Below, in pieces: positions 15,889 through 28,409 of a DNA stretch of 64,000 nt. The notes beneath the pieces were generated by a model that searched no databases, was not told where the DNA came from, and worked only from the letters and a program-made list of their open reading frames with translations. A program made the position numbers and the translations under genes. The DNA is from Rickettsia typhi. GTDB taxonomy: Bacteria > Pseudomonadota > Alphaproteobacteria > Rickettsiales > Deianiraeaceae. Location of the stretch: assembly GCA_945881985.1 (NCBI GenBank), contig CAMCVL010000004.1:1-64000 (forward strand), given 5' to 3'. Every line of letters starts with the position of its first letter. Within the stretch, counting starts at the first letter, position 1.

Positions 15889-18471
15889 ATGCTTTTTTTG
15901 CATAAAAAAAATAATTCATTATTTTTTGCCTTATCAATAGCATTACTTTTTGCTTTGTTTGCACCTTGCAAGTTGAGTCTTGCCAAAGGTGCAGCATTAA
16001 TAAATAAATACGACTTTAAGGATGCGGATGATAATCATCAAAATGAAGAACCTGCAAACACAAATCCTCAGTCAAGCCAAAAGACAAATGCAAAAAAAAG
16101 CTTTGTACAAAGTATAACAATAACCGCGGACAACATTGAGGCAAGCGGTGAGTCATTAAAACAAGATTTACACGCAAACAAAAAACAATCTACCGAGAAG
16201 CAAAAAAGAGCTAATCAAGACCTAAATATTAAAGCAACAAGCAATGTGGTTGTTAAAACAAGCGATGGCGATGTTATAAATTCTGGTAAGCTACTCATTT
16301 TTAAAGCAGATAAGCTTGCTAAGCTTGCTGGCGGCGTGCAAATGACTCTTACAAGCCCCGAAGTGTTACAAAATACAGGTGGATATTCTGTAAAAATGGA
16401 AAGTGAAGATTTGATAATAAGGGACACAATTGATACATTTGATGCACAAAAGCCTTATATGGTTTTAAGCAAGGAACAATCAAGTCTTTATCTAAAAGCG
16501 GACAATTTACAAAGGGACGGTAATGTATTTACCATGCTAAACCCAACAATTAGCGGTTGTAGCTTTGAATCGTGCCAAGTAAAAAAAATACTCCCATGGA
16601 GCTTTAAGGCATCGGCTGCAAGACTCAACACTAAAACTCAAAGCTTAGAAATGAATAATTTTAGATTTAGACTCTACAATGTGCCGATATTCTACCTGCC
16701 AATAGTTAAAACAAACATAAAAAAAGAGGAGAGTTATGTTAAAAATCAGCAAATTCTTTTAATTGGAAACCAAACTGGTTTTGCCTTTTCACTTAAAGAG
16801 CCAAACAGAAGCAAAACAAAAGGCTATAGCATAACCCCAACAATTGAACTATACGCAACAACCCCTATTAATACAATCATGAACTCGGTTATGAATAAAA
16901 AGCAAAGAATGCCTACAATTCAGCAAAGAATGCATAATATTGGCTTTGTAATACGCAAGGATAGTCAAAATCAATCATCCAACTTTAAGGTAAAATATAC
17001 CAATGATTTTATACCAAACTTAATTACCCAGTCCATTGCAAGCGATGCAAGTAAGCAATCGCGATACTTTGTTAAAGCTGAAGGTTTTTATTTGCAAAAT
17101 GTAAGCTTTGTAAAAAAATCTCGCATAGATTACTCTTTTACCGATGTCTCTGACATATTTTTTATGTCAAAATACGACAACGAGCCAATGCTACCATATT
17201 ATCAAAATAATCTAAAGTATCAAGTTAGCAAAAGTAACAATGCAGAAGTATCATCAATTAACGCAACAACTTTTACAAATATTCAAATACAAAAACTAAT
17301 GACTGAGGCACAAAAACCAGCAACAATGCCAAACTTTAGCTATCAAAAAACAATTTTTGGTCATGATTTAAAAGATGTCAAAATGCCATTTGCAATGCTT
17401 AAGTTTAAAAGGCAGGATACGCTAAGTTTTGACCTATCAAGTGCAAATATTTTTAGACAAGACGGAACTAGCCTTCAAAGGCTAAACGCCCAAACATCTT
17501 TTACCAGAGGTATTAATGTTGGCAAGTATAAATTGTTTAATTTTAATTTCTTTACACGCAATACTTTTTATAATTATTCTGGTAGTAAAAATAGCATTCA
17601 ACAAAGTTTTAATGCCAATAATCTTGCTAGAAAAAATCCATCAATTAACTATGCAGACTTCAGACTCAACAGCTCGGCATCTTTTATTAAATCAACAAAG
17701 AGGGCAATTATTATTCTTGAGCCAAAGATTGCTATTTTTTACAATCCTTTTACCACAAATAAAAACGGTGTTTTTAACGAAGATTCTGCAACCGGATTTT
17801 TGCAAAGCTTTAATGCTTTTAGTCCAAGTCAATTTACTGGGCTTGATATAGCTGAGGACGGCTTTAGGGCTGCTCTTGGCACAGAGGCTAAAATTACGCC
17901 TTTGCAAAAAGGACTTGAGGATACATTTTTTGTTTTTACAATTGCAAAAAGATACAACAACTATAAATCTTTGCCAGTTCTTACAAACGGATACTTGTTG
18001 CAAGATGGACTTAGCGGCTACTTGTTGAGCGGCGAGCTTCAGTCCAAAAACTTTTTCTTTAAACATAGTCAGTTTAAGGACTCTGGCATGAGCTTCAATT
18101 CCTCAAACCTCTTTACATCAAGTGAACTAGGTTTTAGATTTACATATTTTGACTTTACATTCAACAATAACCACATATCACCCAAGGTATTTAACAATAC
18201 AATTGCAAATAACATTACAAACAACACTGTTGCAATTGCCTTTAAGCCAATTAAAAATTACAGCCTTTCGCTTTCCAGAACAAGCTCTAGTATAGTTAAA
18301 TTATCAACTGCAGCAAATCAAAAAAATAACATCAATGTTGTTGACAATATAAGTCTTTTGTATTCAAGTAAGTGCCTTAATTACTCACTTGGCATTTTAA
18401 AAATATCTAACACGCTTAACCCATCGCAGCCTGCAACGCAGTTTATTTTTTCTTTCAATGTGTTGATGTAA
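15889..18471 (+). CDS. lptD: LPS-assembly outer-membrane protein LptD
   Basis: Outer-membrane barrel that inserts lipopolysaccharide into the outer leaflet with the lipoprotein LptE. The 860-residue protein starts with a signal peptide (residues 1-34, ending near LSLAKG). Residues about 80-220 form the periplasmic OstA/LptA-like jellyroll (ITADNIEASGESLKQD, IKATSNVVVKTSDGDVINSGK). The LptD landmark LNPTISGCSFESCQVK is present, with Cys pairs as in disulfide-linked LptD, followed by a long C-terminal barrel rich in aromatic alternating segments. Together with lpxK it shows this cell makes LPS. The stop overlaps a small hairpin (ATGTAA/TTACAT). Confidence 0.93.
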   Translation: MLFLHKKNNSLFFALSIALLFALFAPCKLSLAKGAALINKYDFKDADDNHQNEEPANTNPQSSQKTNAKKSFVQSITITADNIEASGESLKQDLHANKKQSTEKQKRANQDLNIKATSNVVVKTSDGDVINSGKLLIFKADKLAKLAGGVQMTLTSPEVLQNTGGYSVKMESEDLIIRDTIDTFDAQKPYMVLSKEQSSLYLKADNLQRDGNVFTMLNPTISGCSFESCQVKKILPWSFKASAARLNTKTQSLEMNNFRFRLYNVPIFYLPIVKTNIKKEESYVKNQQILLIGNQTGFAFSLKEPNRSKTKGYSITPTIELYATTPINTIMNSVMNKKQRMPTIQQRMHNIGFVIRKDSQNQSSNFKVKYTNDFIPNLITQSIASDASKQSRYFVKAEGFYLQNVSFVKKSRIDYSFTDVSDIFFMSKYDNEPMLPYYQNNLKYQVSKSNNAEVSSINATTFTNIQIQKLMTEAQKPATMPNFSYQKTIFGHDLKDVKMPFAMLKFKRQDTLSFDLSSANIFRQDGTSLQRLNAQTSFTRGINVGKYKLFNFNFFTRNTFYNYSGSKNSIQQSFNANNLARKNPSINYADFRLNSSASFIKSTKRAIIILEPKIAIFYNPFTTNKNGVFNEDSATGFLQSFNAFSPSQFTGLDIAEDGFRAALGTEAKITPLQKGLEDTFFVFTIAKRYNNYKSLPVLTNGYLLQDGLSGYLLSGELQSKNFFFKHSQFKDSGMSFNSSNLFTSSELGFRFTYFDFTFNNNHISPKVFNNTIANNITNNTVAIAFKPIKNYSLSLSRTSSSIVKLSTAANQKNNINVVDNISLLYSSKCLNYSLGILKISNTLNPSQPATQFIFSFNVLM

Positions 18472-18502
18472 AAATTACATTACCAATTTTTTGCTTAAAT
18501 GA

Positions 18503-18531
18503 TTGACAAATCACATAACTACAAATAAAAT
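18503..18531 (+). promoter_or_regulatory. Promoter of tRNA-Leu
   Basis: A perfect TTGACA (18503-18508) is followed after exactly 17 bp by TAAAAT (18526-18531), a five-of-six match to TATAAT. The tRNA begins 15 bp later at 18546, so the predicted start near 18538 gives a short 5' leader. This is one of the clearest promoters in the window. Confidence 0.72.
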
Positions 18532-18545
18532 ATTAATTGCACATT

Positions 18546-18634
18546 GCCCATATGATGGAATTGGTAGACATAACGGACTTAAAATCCGTGACTGATAAAA
18601 CGGTGTGGCGGTTCAAGTCCGCCTATGGGCACCA
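18546..18634 (+). tRNA. tRNA-Leu (anticodon UAA)
   Basis: Starts GCCCATA, with a D arm containing TGGAATTGGTAGACA, an anticodon stem ACGGA/TCCGT with loop CTTAAAA (anticodon UAA), a long variable arm (TGACTGATAAAACGGTGTGG) as in class II tRNAs, the T arm GGTTCAAGTCC, and a closing TATGGGC, A, CCA (CCA encoded, 18632-18634). The long variable arm and UAA together mark leucine. Confidence 0.95.
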
Positions 18635-18698
18635 TTTTGTTAAACTATTTTGTTAAGTGTAAATTTACAAAAATTACAAGCAAAATTACTCCGCAAAC

Positions 18699-19487
18699 AT
18701 GTTAAATCAAATTTGCCTTAATTATTTAGCTTTAAAGCTAGGTTTAAATTTTGACATTAAGGGCGAAGTAAAATTTTACAAATCAACATGCTATGCAGTT
18801 ATTAAATCTGAGGTAAAAATTAAATATCAAGATTCCGCCATTTTAATGCAGCAAATGCAACAAGAGATTTTGGATGGAGGGAGCGAGTTTTTTTTGCAAA
18901 ACAAAGAGTTAAATCAACAAAATTTTGCTGGCTTTTTTTGGCTCTTGGAGCACGAAGAGGTTTTTACGATAGGCTCAAGCGGCAATGTAAATAATGAGCT
19001 TTTGGATAGAGCAACAAAAGTGCCTGTAATTAATACAAACCGAGGGGGCAAGATAACCTATCACGGCCCCGGGCAAATTGTTTGCTATTTAGTTGCAAAT
19101 CTACGCCTTGTGCAACAAAGGCAAACGCCAGATGTGAAGGGGTATGTTGAGGCTTTGGAGGGCTTGATAATTAAGTGCCTTGCAAATTACGGCATAGATG
19201 GATATTTGATGCAAGGCAAAATAGGGGTTTGGACAAAGCAAAATCAGCAAGATAAAAAAATTGCCGCAATCGGTGTGCGTATATCAAGGGGGATTGCAAC
19301 TCATGGCTTTGCAGTGAACCTTTGCTGCGACCTGTCAAAATTTAATGAAATTATTCCTTGCGGAATACAAGACTTTGGCGTTTGCTCTCTTGTAAGTTTA
19401 AAACCTGATATTAATACCTCAAATTTAACATCAAATTTTACCCAGATGCTTTGCGACAATTTCAATCTTATTTTTAAGTGCAATTAG
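18699..19487 (+). CDS. lipB: Octanoyl-ACP:protein octanoyltransferase LipB
   Basis: Moves octanoate from acyl carrier protein to lipoyl domains, the first step of endogenous lipoate synthesis. Motifs present: RGGKITYHGPGQ (residues 115-126), catalytic Lys187 in KKIAAIGVRISRG, HGFAVNL, and acyl-thioester Cys221 in IIPCGI. At 262 residues it is 40-50 longer than typical; the excess is an N-terminal stretch without LipB similarity up to about residue 42, so a later start is possible. LipA is not in the window. It is the only gene between tRNA-Leu and the convergent dps. Confidence 0.94.
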   Translation: MLNQICLNYLALKLGLNFDIKGEVKFYKSTCYAVIKSEVKIKYQDSAILMQQMQQEILDGGSEFFLQNKELNQQNFAGFFWLLEHEEVFTIGSSGNVNNELLDRATKVPVINTNRGGKITYHGPGQIVCYLVANLRLVQQRQTPDVKGYVEALEGLIIKCLANYGIDGYLMQGKIGVWTKQNQQDKKIAAIGVRISRGIATHGFAVNLCCDLSKFNEIIPCGIQDFGVCSLVSLKPDINTSNLTSNFTQMLCDNFNLIFKCN

Positions 19488-19596
19488 GATTTCAATCCAA
19501 TTACAAGACATGTACTTATAGCTAATTAGATAAATACTACCACACCTTACTACAAAAAGTATAGCGAGATATATTTGATTAAATATATACAATTTA

Positions 19597-20004
19597 CTAT
19601 TGCAATATGGAAGCTAAAAACCAAGCTGCTTTGTCGTGAAAGTTTTTTCGCTGGGTTAAAATATCGTCCGTTACTATGTCCTTGCCATTTATTGATTTTT
19701 CAATTAAGTCAGCTAATTGTTTATGGCTTGTCATTAAGTCCTTTAGCATATCACTTGCATTAAGCTTTGGATTTGTTTTTGCAAAAGGACTTTTAGCATC
19801 GTCAAAAGGCAGGACAAGCTCCCCTAAAGCCCTGATTCTTTCAGCTATTTCGTCAATTGATGATGAGAGATTTTCATAGTGCTCTTCAAACAATTTATGT
19901 AGCTGGTAAAAATCACTTCCCACAACATTCCAATGATAATTTTGTGTTTTGATGCTTAAAAAATGAGTTGCAACCAGTATATTGTAAAGATTTTGATTTT
20001 TCAT
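19597..20004 (-). CDS. dps: Dps-family ferritin-like protein
   Basis: Starvation/oxidative-stress ferritin that oxidises and stores iron and may coat DNA. The 135 residues include LVATHFLSIKTQNYHWNVVG, then FYQLHKLFEEHYENL and SSIDEIAERIRALG, the Dps ferroxidase pattern of His, His, Asp and Glu, and end with a helix containing KAAWFLASIL. An in-frame ATG at 20010 would add two residues. It converges on lipB and is followed upstream by a spacer of about 190 bp to aroA. Only one Dps is visible. Confidence 0.93.
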   Translation of the reverse strand: MKNQNLYNILVATHFLSIKTQNYHWNVVGSDFYQLHKLFEEHYENLSSSIDEIAERIRALGELVLPFDDAKSPFAKTNPKLNASDMLKDLMTSHKQLADLIEKSINGKDIVTDDILTQRKNFHDKAAWFLASILQ

Positions 20005-20198
20005 AAACACTACAAATAATAAAAAATACTCAAAATAATACCAAATTCAATTTAAAACTAAGATTAAAAACCTCGTCAAATATCCATAGAATATTAAAGA
20101 GTTTTTAAATGCTAATTTGAAGTATAAAAATAAAGATATAATCAAATTTTACAATTGAGTTTGGCACAAAAGCCAGTGCTTACAATTATATAATTTGC

Positions 20199-21560
20199 TT
20201 ATTCAAAACCTGCACCAAGACCTCTTAGACAATCAACAAAACCAGGGAAGCTTGTATTCATAGCCTCTGCATCATCAATGGTAAGTCCATTAGAACATTT
20301 AAGTCCTGCAACTAAAAAGCTCATGGCGATTCTATGGTCTAGTTTTGTTAAAACAACCTCACTTGGAGTTTTAAGCTTAGCATCAATGCCCTTGCCGCTA
20401 ATACTTAGGTTGTAGTTGTCGTAGTCCGCTTCAACATCCACGCCGCAAAGCCTTAGGTTTGTAATGATTGCCTCAAATCTGTTTGACTCCTTGGCGGTAA
20501 GCTCATGCAGCGACTTAAGGCTACTGGTGCCATTTGCAAAGGCACAAACAACCGCAAGAATCAAAAACTCATCCACCATTGCAGGCACATCGGCTGCATC
20601 CGTATTTGCAGGCTTTAGGTTTGGAGAGTATCTTGCTACAATGTCGCCTACACTCTCGGCAGATTGTAGCCTTTGATTGACTATATTAACATCCGCACCC
20701 ATGTTTTGCAGGGTTTTGATAAAACCTATCCTTGTTGGATTAATACAAACATTTTTAACAACAACCTCGCTACCCTCATTTAGTATGGCAGCAGCTATCA
20801 CAAATGCGGCAGATGATGGGTCAGATGGCACTAGGCAGTCCACAGCAGTAATTTGATGCAGACCCTCAATGCTTACTGTGTTATTTACATTACCACCAGA
20901 GCTTGTAATTTTTGCCCCCATATTGCTAAGCATAATTTCGGTATGGTCTCTTGTTTTTTGGGGCTCAGTGATTGTTGTAACACCCCTTGTATTAAGCCCG
21001 GCAAGCAAAATGGCACTTTTAACCTGTGCCGATGCAACTGGCAAGGTGTAGTCAATTGGCATTAAGTGATTGTTGCCACGCATTGTAATAGGGAGTGTTT
21101 TTGCATCTTTGTCAAAAAACTCGGCTCCCATTTTTCTTAATGGCTCTATAACTCTAAGCATTGGTCTTTTACTGAGGGAGGCGTCGCCTGCAATGCTAAG
21201 CTCAAAGTCGCAAAAGGCAGCTATACCCATAAACAATCTTGTAGAAGTGCCAGAGTTGCCAAAGTAAATTTGCTGCAATGGCTTTGTAAGGCCGTTAAGC
21301 CCCTTGCCTTCAATTATATAAGCTCCATCTTGTTGTTTTGCAATGCCTATGCCGCATTGTTTAAGAGCGGTAATTGTTGATATTACATCCTCGCCCTCAA
21401 GTAAGTTTTGCACTTTAGCCGTGCCAATTGCAAGGGCATTAAACAAAACAGCTCTGTGGGATATTGACTTATCAGCAGGCACAAACACCTCTCCTTTTAG
21501 GGGATTGGCTTGAGGTAAAACCTTTAAGAATTTTGCTTTTTTGCCCTCTGTAAAAGTCAT
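20199..21560 (-). CDS. aroA: EPSP synthase AroA
   Basis: Sixth shikimate-pathway enzyme: joins shikimate-3-phosphate and phosphoenolpyruvate. The 453-residue length is normal. It shows DKSISHRAVLFNALA near the N-terminus, YFGNSGTSTRLFMG, then LPVASAQVKSAILLAGL, PSDPSSAAFVIAAAIL, and the C-terminal KLDHRIAMSFLVAGL, all EPSP-synthase signatures. It indicates aromatic amino acid or chorismate synthesis, uncommon in strictly intracellular Rickettsiales. It is 9 bp downstream of ffh on the same strand and may be co-transcribed. Confidence 0.97.
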   Translation of the reverse strand: MTFTEGKKAKFLKVLPQANPLKGEVFVPADKSISHRAVLFNALAIGTAKVQNLLEGEDVISTITALKQCGIGIAKQQDGAYIIEGKGLNGLTKPLQQIYFGNSGTSTRLFMGIAAFCDFELSIAGDASLSKRPMLRVIEPLRKMGAEFFDKDAKTLPITMRGNNHLMPIDYTLPVASAQVKSAILLAGLNTRGVTTITEPQKTRDHTEIMLSNMGAKITSSGGNVNNTVSIEGLHQITAVDCLVPSDPSSAAFVIAAAILNEGSEVVVKNVCINPTRIGFIKTLQNMGADVNIVNQRLQSAESVGDIVARYSPNLKPANTDAADVPAMVDEFLILAVVCAFANGTSSLKSLHELTAKESNRFEAIITNLRLCGVDVEADYDNYNLSISGKGIDAKLKTPSEVVLTKLDHRIAMSFLVAGLKCSNGLTIDDAEAMNTSFPGFVDCLRGLGAGFE

Positions 21561-21569
21561 ATATTTTGG

Positions 21570-22994
21570 TTACATTAAGTTTTTAAATTTTGAAAAATCA
21601 AGTTTGTCAAGCCCGCCAGCTGCAGCTATTTCGTTTTGCATGGTTTGCATGATGTTTTCCTCGTTCAAGGCACCCGAGCCGCCACCAGCTTTTGCAAGTT
21701 TTTTTGCCATTAGCTTTGTGTCCTCAAGTTTTTTAAGCAGCCTGTTGAGGTCAACAAGTTTGGTGCCGCTACCATCCGTGATTCTTTTGCGGCGGGAGGC
21801 AAAGTTTTTTACAAGCAATGGATTTGCTCTCTCCTTTGGCGTCATGGACCTAATCATAGCAACTTGCTTTGTGATGTTTGCCATGTCTTTGTTTTGGTCT
21901 AACATCTCTTTAAATTTGCCAGCAAAGGGGAGCATGCCGATGATTTTTTCAATACCTCCCATTTTTGTCACCATTTCAATTTGCGAGAGGATGTCGTTAA
22001 AGTCTATCTCGCCCTTGCTAATCTTTTTTTCCATTTTTAGCCTGTCGTCCTTTGCCATATGGGCGTCAATCTTCTCAGATACGCCTTTTATGTCACCCAT
22101 GCCAACGATTAGGCCAGCGATTCTCTCTGGCTTAAATTCCTCAAAGTCGTCAAGTTTTTCACCGTTTGACAAAAATTTGATGTCAATACCACTAACGGAC
22201 TTTGCGTTTAGTATTACGCCCGCCCTAGTGTCGCCGTCCACACGGGTGGCAATTAGCCCAGTGATTTTAACTTTTTGATTAAAGGCGGACACTATATTAA
22301 GCGAGTCCCGCCCCATGAGTGAGTCAACAACCAAGATGCTCTCGCTTGGCTTTGCAAGGTTTGCAATATCCTCAAGCTCCTGCATTAGGGTTTGGTCAAG
22401 ACTTGTGCGTCCTGCTGTGTCAACAATTAAGTAGTCGTAGCCATCGTTTTTTGCTTTTTGCAGTGCGCGTTTTGTAATTTCAAGAGGCTTTTGACCCTCA
22501 ATAATTTCAAGGCAATCAACCCCAGCCTTTGCAGCATTAAGCTCCAGCTGTTTTTGTGCTGCTGGGCGATAAATATCAACCGAGGCAAGCAATACTTTGC
22601 GATTGTTTTTTTGAGTTAAAAGCCTTGCAAGTTTAACAGAGTTAGTTGTTTTACCAGCCCCTTGCAAACCCATCATTAGTATTGTATTTGGCTTACTTGC
22701 TTCGTTAAAGTTTATGCCAGATTGATTGCCGCCTATTAGGTCTTGAATTTTTTCATAGATGCACTTCATTATATAGTCTGCAGCATCTATTTTTTTAGAT
22801 ACCTCTTTACCAATAAGGTCAGTCCTTAGCTCCTCGCTAATTTTTTTCACTACTGGTAAGGATACATCCGCCTCCAGCAAGGTTACCCTTACGCCTCTAA
22901 TTAACTCGTCTAGCTTTTCGTCGCTAAATGAGTATTTGCCGTAAAAAATGCTTCCTATTGCATTACTAAACTTTGATGATATTGCATTAAACAT
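21570..22994 (-). CDS. ffh: Signal recognition particle GTPase Ffh
   Basis: Protein part of the signal recognition particle, which targets nascent membrane proteins to FtsY and the translocon. The 474 residues carry the N domain, then the G domain with GLQGAGKTTNSVKLA, DTAGRTSLDQ and TRVDGDTRAG, and a C-terminal M domain (MIRSMTPKERANP, SRRKRITDGSG) that binds 4.5S RNA. I do not see a 4.5S RNA gene in the window. aroA follows after 9 bp. Confidence 0.97.
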   Translation of the reverse strand: MFNAISSKFSNAIGSIFYGKYSFSDEKLDELIRGVRVTLLEADVSLPVVKKISEELRTDLIGKEVSKKIDAADYIMKCIYEKIQDLIGGNQSGINFNEASKPNTILMMGLQGAGKTTNSVKLARLLTQKNNRKVLLASVDIYRPAAQKQLELNAAKAGVDCLEIIEGQKPLEITKRALQKAKNDGYDYLIVDTAGRTSLDQTLMQELEDIANLAKPSESILVVDSLMGRDSLNIVSAFNQKVKITGLIATRVDGDTRAGVILNAKSVSGIDIKFLSNGEKLDDFEEFKPERIAGLIVGMGDIKGVSEKIDAHMAKDDRLKMEKKISKGEIDFNDILSQIEMVTKMGGIEKIIGMLPFAGKFKEMLDQNKDMANITKQVAMIRSMTPKERANPLLVKNFASRRKRITDGSGTKLVDLNRLLKKLEDTKLMAKKLAKAGGGSGALNEENIMQTMQNEIAAAGGLDKLDFSKFKNLM

Positions 22995-23028
22995 TGATTT
23001 TGATAATAATTAATTTGATTATTTTTTG

Positions 23029-23505
23029 CTATTTTACCTCAAACAAAAACTCAACCTCAACGCTAGCGTCAAGAGGCAGGCTGGACATACCAACGGCACA
23101 TCTAACATGCTTGCCGGCATCGCCAAGTAGCTCGGCTATAAAGTCCGATGCTCCGTTTGCAACAACCGAATGCTTGTCAAAACTACCCTCGCTATTTACA
23201 AAAACACCAAGCCTGTGGCAGGCAACTATTTTATCTATGCCAGAGGAGTCGTTTTGACTAGGGTTAAACAAGGCATTAACCTGCGACAATGCTTGTATTA
23301 CACAAATTTTTGCTGCTCTTTTTGCCTCCTCAAGATTTGCCTCAGTAACCTTGCCTTTAATGTTGATTTTACCATCTTCAAAAGGCAATTGCCCCGATAG
23401 GTAAAGCATATTGCCAACTAATTTGCAAGGCAAGTAATTTGCAACTGGCAATACTGCTTGTGGCAAAACAATACCAAGTTCTTTTAGTTTTGCATAGATA
23501 CTCAT
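23029..23505 (-). CDS. RidA/YjgF-family protein
   Basis: Member of the RidA (YjgF/YER057c) family, which hydrolyses reactive enamine/imine intermediates or serves related roles. From ATG 23505 it is 158 residues. It contains NMLYLSGQLPFEDGK, AAKICVIQALSQVN, then KIVACHRLGVFVNSEGSFDKH and a closing CAVGMSSLPLDASVEVEFLFEVK, matching the YjgH-like branch. The arginine in the usual catalytic position is at RCAVGM. It sits between ffh and nuoH on the same strand; a start at 23535 (ten more residues, hydrophobic) is less likely. Confidence 0.87.
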   Translation of the reverse strand: MSIYAKLKELGIVLPQAVLPVANYLPCKLVGNMLYLSGQLPFEDGKINIKGKVTEANLEEAKRAAKICVIQALSQVNALFNPSQNDSSGIDKIVACHRLGVFVNSEGSFDKHSVVANGASDFIAELLGDAGKHVRCAVGMSSLPLDASVEVEFLFEVK

Positions 23506-23540
23506 AAAGAAACAAAGAAACAATACAAATAACAAGATTA

Positions 23541-24527
23541 TTAAAATGTTTTAAAGGCAACAAAGGTTGCGGTTGCCGCAACTATAATTAGGGATAGTGG
23601 TAAAAAAACCTTCCAACCAAGCCTCATAAGCTGGTCGTAGCGGTATCTTGGCAAAGCTGCCCTAATCCACACAAAAACAAAGAGCAAAAAGGATACTTTT
23701 AAAACCATCCAAATAAAAGGATGTATAAAGGCAAGGGAGTGGTGCAAAGGCAGCCAACCACCCAAGAAGAAGATTGTTGTCATGGTTGACATCAATATCA
23801 TATTTGCATATTCACCTAAAAAGAATGCTGCAAAACCCATTGAGGAATACTCCACATTAAACCCAGCAACAAGCTCCGCCTCCGCTTCTGGCAGGTCAAA
23901 AGGATGGCGGTTTGTCTCGGCAACCGTAGATATAAAAAATATTAAAAAAGCAGGGAACAAAGGCACAACATACCACAAATCTTGTTGAGCCATAACAATT
24001 TGCTTAAGATTTAGCGTGCCACTCATTAATATAACCGATATCAAAACAAGCCCCATTGAAACCTCGTAGGAAATCATCTGAGATACCGACCTCATAGCCC
24101 CTAAAAATGGATAATTTGACCCACTTGCCCAGCCGGCAATAATAATACCGTACACGCCTAAGGAAGATATTGCAAGCAAATACATAACACCCGCATTAAT
24201 ATTTGATATTGCACTAAAGCCGCCAAATGGTATAACCGCCCAAGCCATAACAGCAAGGGAGAATGTAATCATCGGCGCAATAAAAAACAATATTTTATTT
24301 GCGTTTGCCGGCACGATTGGCTCTTTAAGCAAAAGTTTTACCCCGTCCAAAAGAGGCTGTAAAAGCCCAAAAGGACCATTAACATTAGGCCCTTTACGAA
24401 TTTGCATGGATGCAATTATCTTGCGTTCAAACAAAGTGAGGTAAGCAACGCAAACAAGCAAAACACCTATAGTAAGCCCCATTTGCAAAAGGGTTTTTAG
24501 TAGCAGCATCAAGTTGGCCTCAAGCAT
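23541..24527 (-). CDS. nuoH: NADH-quinone oxidoreductase subunit H
   Basis: Membrane subunit of complex I that lines the quinone chamber. The 328-residue protein has about eight hydrophobic segments and the NuoH signatures [19 protein letters not shown] near residues 30-48, [11 protein letters not shown], and [20 protein letters not shown] plus [17 protein letters not shown]. The usual nuoG and nuoI neighbours are absent, so complex I genes are dispersed, as with nuoN at 43.8 kb. Confidence 0.97.
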   Translation of the reverse strand: MLEANLMLLLKTLLQMGLTIGVLLVCVAYLTLFERKIIASMQIRKGPNVNGPFGLLQPLLDGVKLLLKEPIVPANANKILFFIAPMITFSLAVMAWAVIPFGGFSAISNINAGVMYLLAISSLGVYGIIIAGWASGSNYPFLGAMRSVSQMISYEVSMGLVLISVILMSGTLNLKQIVMAQQDLWYVVPLFPAFLIFFISTVAETNRHPFDLPEAEAELVAGFNVEYSSMGFAAFFLGEYANMILMSTMTTIFFLGGWLPLHHSLAFIHPFIWMVLKVSFLLFVFVWIRAALPRYRYDQLMRLGWKVFLPLSLIIVAATATFVAFKTF

Positions 24528-24664
24528 ACAAGATTTAACAATTGGTGAGCAAAAGATATATAATCTTAAATTTTAATTAGCTACCATTAAATTTGCAAGA
24601 AATTTGCAAGAAATCTTTGGTAAAATCTAAAAACTACAAACACTTACTAAGTAGACATAAATAA

Positions 24665-27304
<2,640 letters not shown>

Positions 27305-27456
27305 TGTTAAAATCTTTTGTTTGAATTTTTAAAGCAGAAAATCTTTATTTTTAGAACAATAAAAAAGAAAATAAAAAACTTGACTTATAGCTTTTTATGC
27401 TCTAAAAATATACTTTACTATGTAGTGTAATTTTATTACTTGAGTACTTTTATATT

Positions 27457-27933
27457 ATGAAAAGACAGGACAAACACCTTGTTGTTGCTGATGTTAAGCA
27501 AAGATACAGCGAGTCGGAATACGCTTTTTTAATTGATTTTACTGGTGTTACCGTAGCTCAAATCTCCGGTTTAAGGAGGGCACTTGGCGAAAATGGCAAG
27601 GTCTTGGTAATTAAAAATTCCCTAAACAAAATTGCTGCAGAGGCTAACTTTGGCTTATTGTGCGACAAATTTGAAGGTCAAATTGCAACAGTTTTTGCAA
27701 AGGAGCCAATTGCCCCTTCAAAAGCTATAGCTGCATTTGCAAAGGATAGCTCTGCTAAAATTATTGGCTGCTCTAACAAAACAACTTTTTACGACGATAA
27801 AGGTGTTGCAACATTTGCTGCTCTACCTAGTGAGGACGAAATGCGTGCAAAACTTATTGGCACAATCAATGCAGTTGCTACAAAACTTGCATTTATTGTT
27901 CAGCTTAAAGCTGATGGTAAGTGTGCTGCTTAA
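27457..27933 (+). CDS. rplJ: 50S ribosomal protein L10
   Basis: Stalk-base protein that holds the L7/L12 dimers and, in other bacteria, represses its own mRNA. The 158-residue length is typical. KQRYSESEYAFLIDFTGVTVAQISGLRRAL, then NSLNKIAAEA and GQIATVFAKEPIAPSKAI, fit L10. It begins the rplJ-rplL-rpoB-rpoC cluster; rplK and rplA are not upstream (gyrB is). A TTGACT box at 27380 with a weak TAAAAA 17 bp on is a possible promoter. Confidence 0.97.
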   Translation: MKRQDKHLVVADVKQRYSESEYAFLIDFTGVTVAQISGLRRALGENGKVLVIKNSLNKIAAEANFGLLCDKFEGQIATVFAKEPIAPSKAIAAFAKDSSAKIIGCSNKTTFYDDKGVATFAALPSEDEMRAKLIGTINAVATKLAFIVQLKADGKCAA

Positions 27934-28019
27934 TAAATAAACTAGCTAACTGAGTGTTGTTGTTTAGTTTGGTTAGTCGGTTTAATATTTTCTTCTTTTT
28001 TATTTTTTTATTGTGTTTT

Positions 28020-28394
28020 ATGTCAAACATAGAGAGTTTAGTGGAAGCACTTTCTAAATTAACAGTATTGGAAGCTAGTGAACTTGCTAAGGCTTTAGAG
28101 GAAAAATGGGGCGTTTCTGCTGCTGCTTTTGCCGCTCCTGCTGCTGGCGGTGCTGGTGCTGGTGCTGCTGTTGCTGAGGAAAAAACAGAGTTTGATGTTA
28201 TTCTTGCTGCCGCTGGTGACAAAAAACTTGATGTTATTAAAATTGTTAGAGAGCTTACCGGTCTTGGCTTGAAGGAAGCTAAAGATCTTGTTGAAGGTGC
28301 TCCAAAACCTGTTAAACAAGGTGTTGACAAAAAAACTGCTGACGAAGTTAAAGCTAAGCTTGAAGCCGTTGGTGCAAAAGTTGAAGTTAAATAG
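28020..28394 (+). CDS. rplL: 50S ribosomal protein L7/L12
   Basis: Flexible stalk protein that recruits translation GTPases. From ATG 28020 it is 124 residues: an N-terminal dimerisation helix ([25 protein letters not shown]), an Ala/Gly-rich hinge ([17 protein letters not shown]) and the conserved C-terminal domain ([20 protein letters not shown] and [14 protein letters not shown]). An upstream start at 27954 would add 22 hydrophobic residues that are not part of L7/L12. The stop codon lies inside a stem-loop (28386-28409). Confidence 0.98.
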   Translation: MSNIESLVEALSKLTVLEASELAKALEEKWGVSAAAFAAPAAGGAGAGAAVAEEKTEFDVILAAAGDKKLDVIKIVRELTGLGLKEAKDLVEGAPKPVKQGVDKKTADEVKAKLEAVGAKVEVK

Positions 28395-28409
28395 TTTTTT
28401 CTATTTAAC
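28386..28409 (+). terminator. AT-rich stem-loop at rplL end
   Basis: Nine perfect pairs, GTTAAATAG with CTATTTAAC, flank a TTTTTT loop and are followed by TTTT. The hairpin overlaps the rplL stop codon. It looks like a weak terminator or attenuator between rplL and rpoB. Confidence 0.5.
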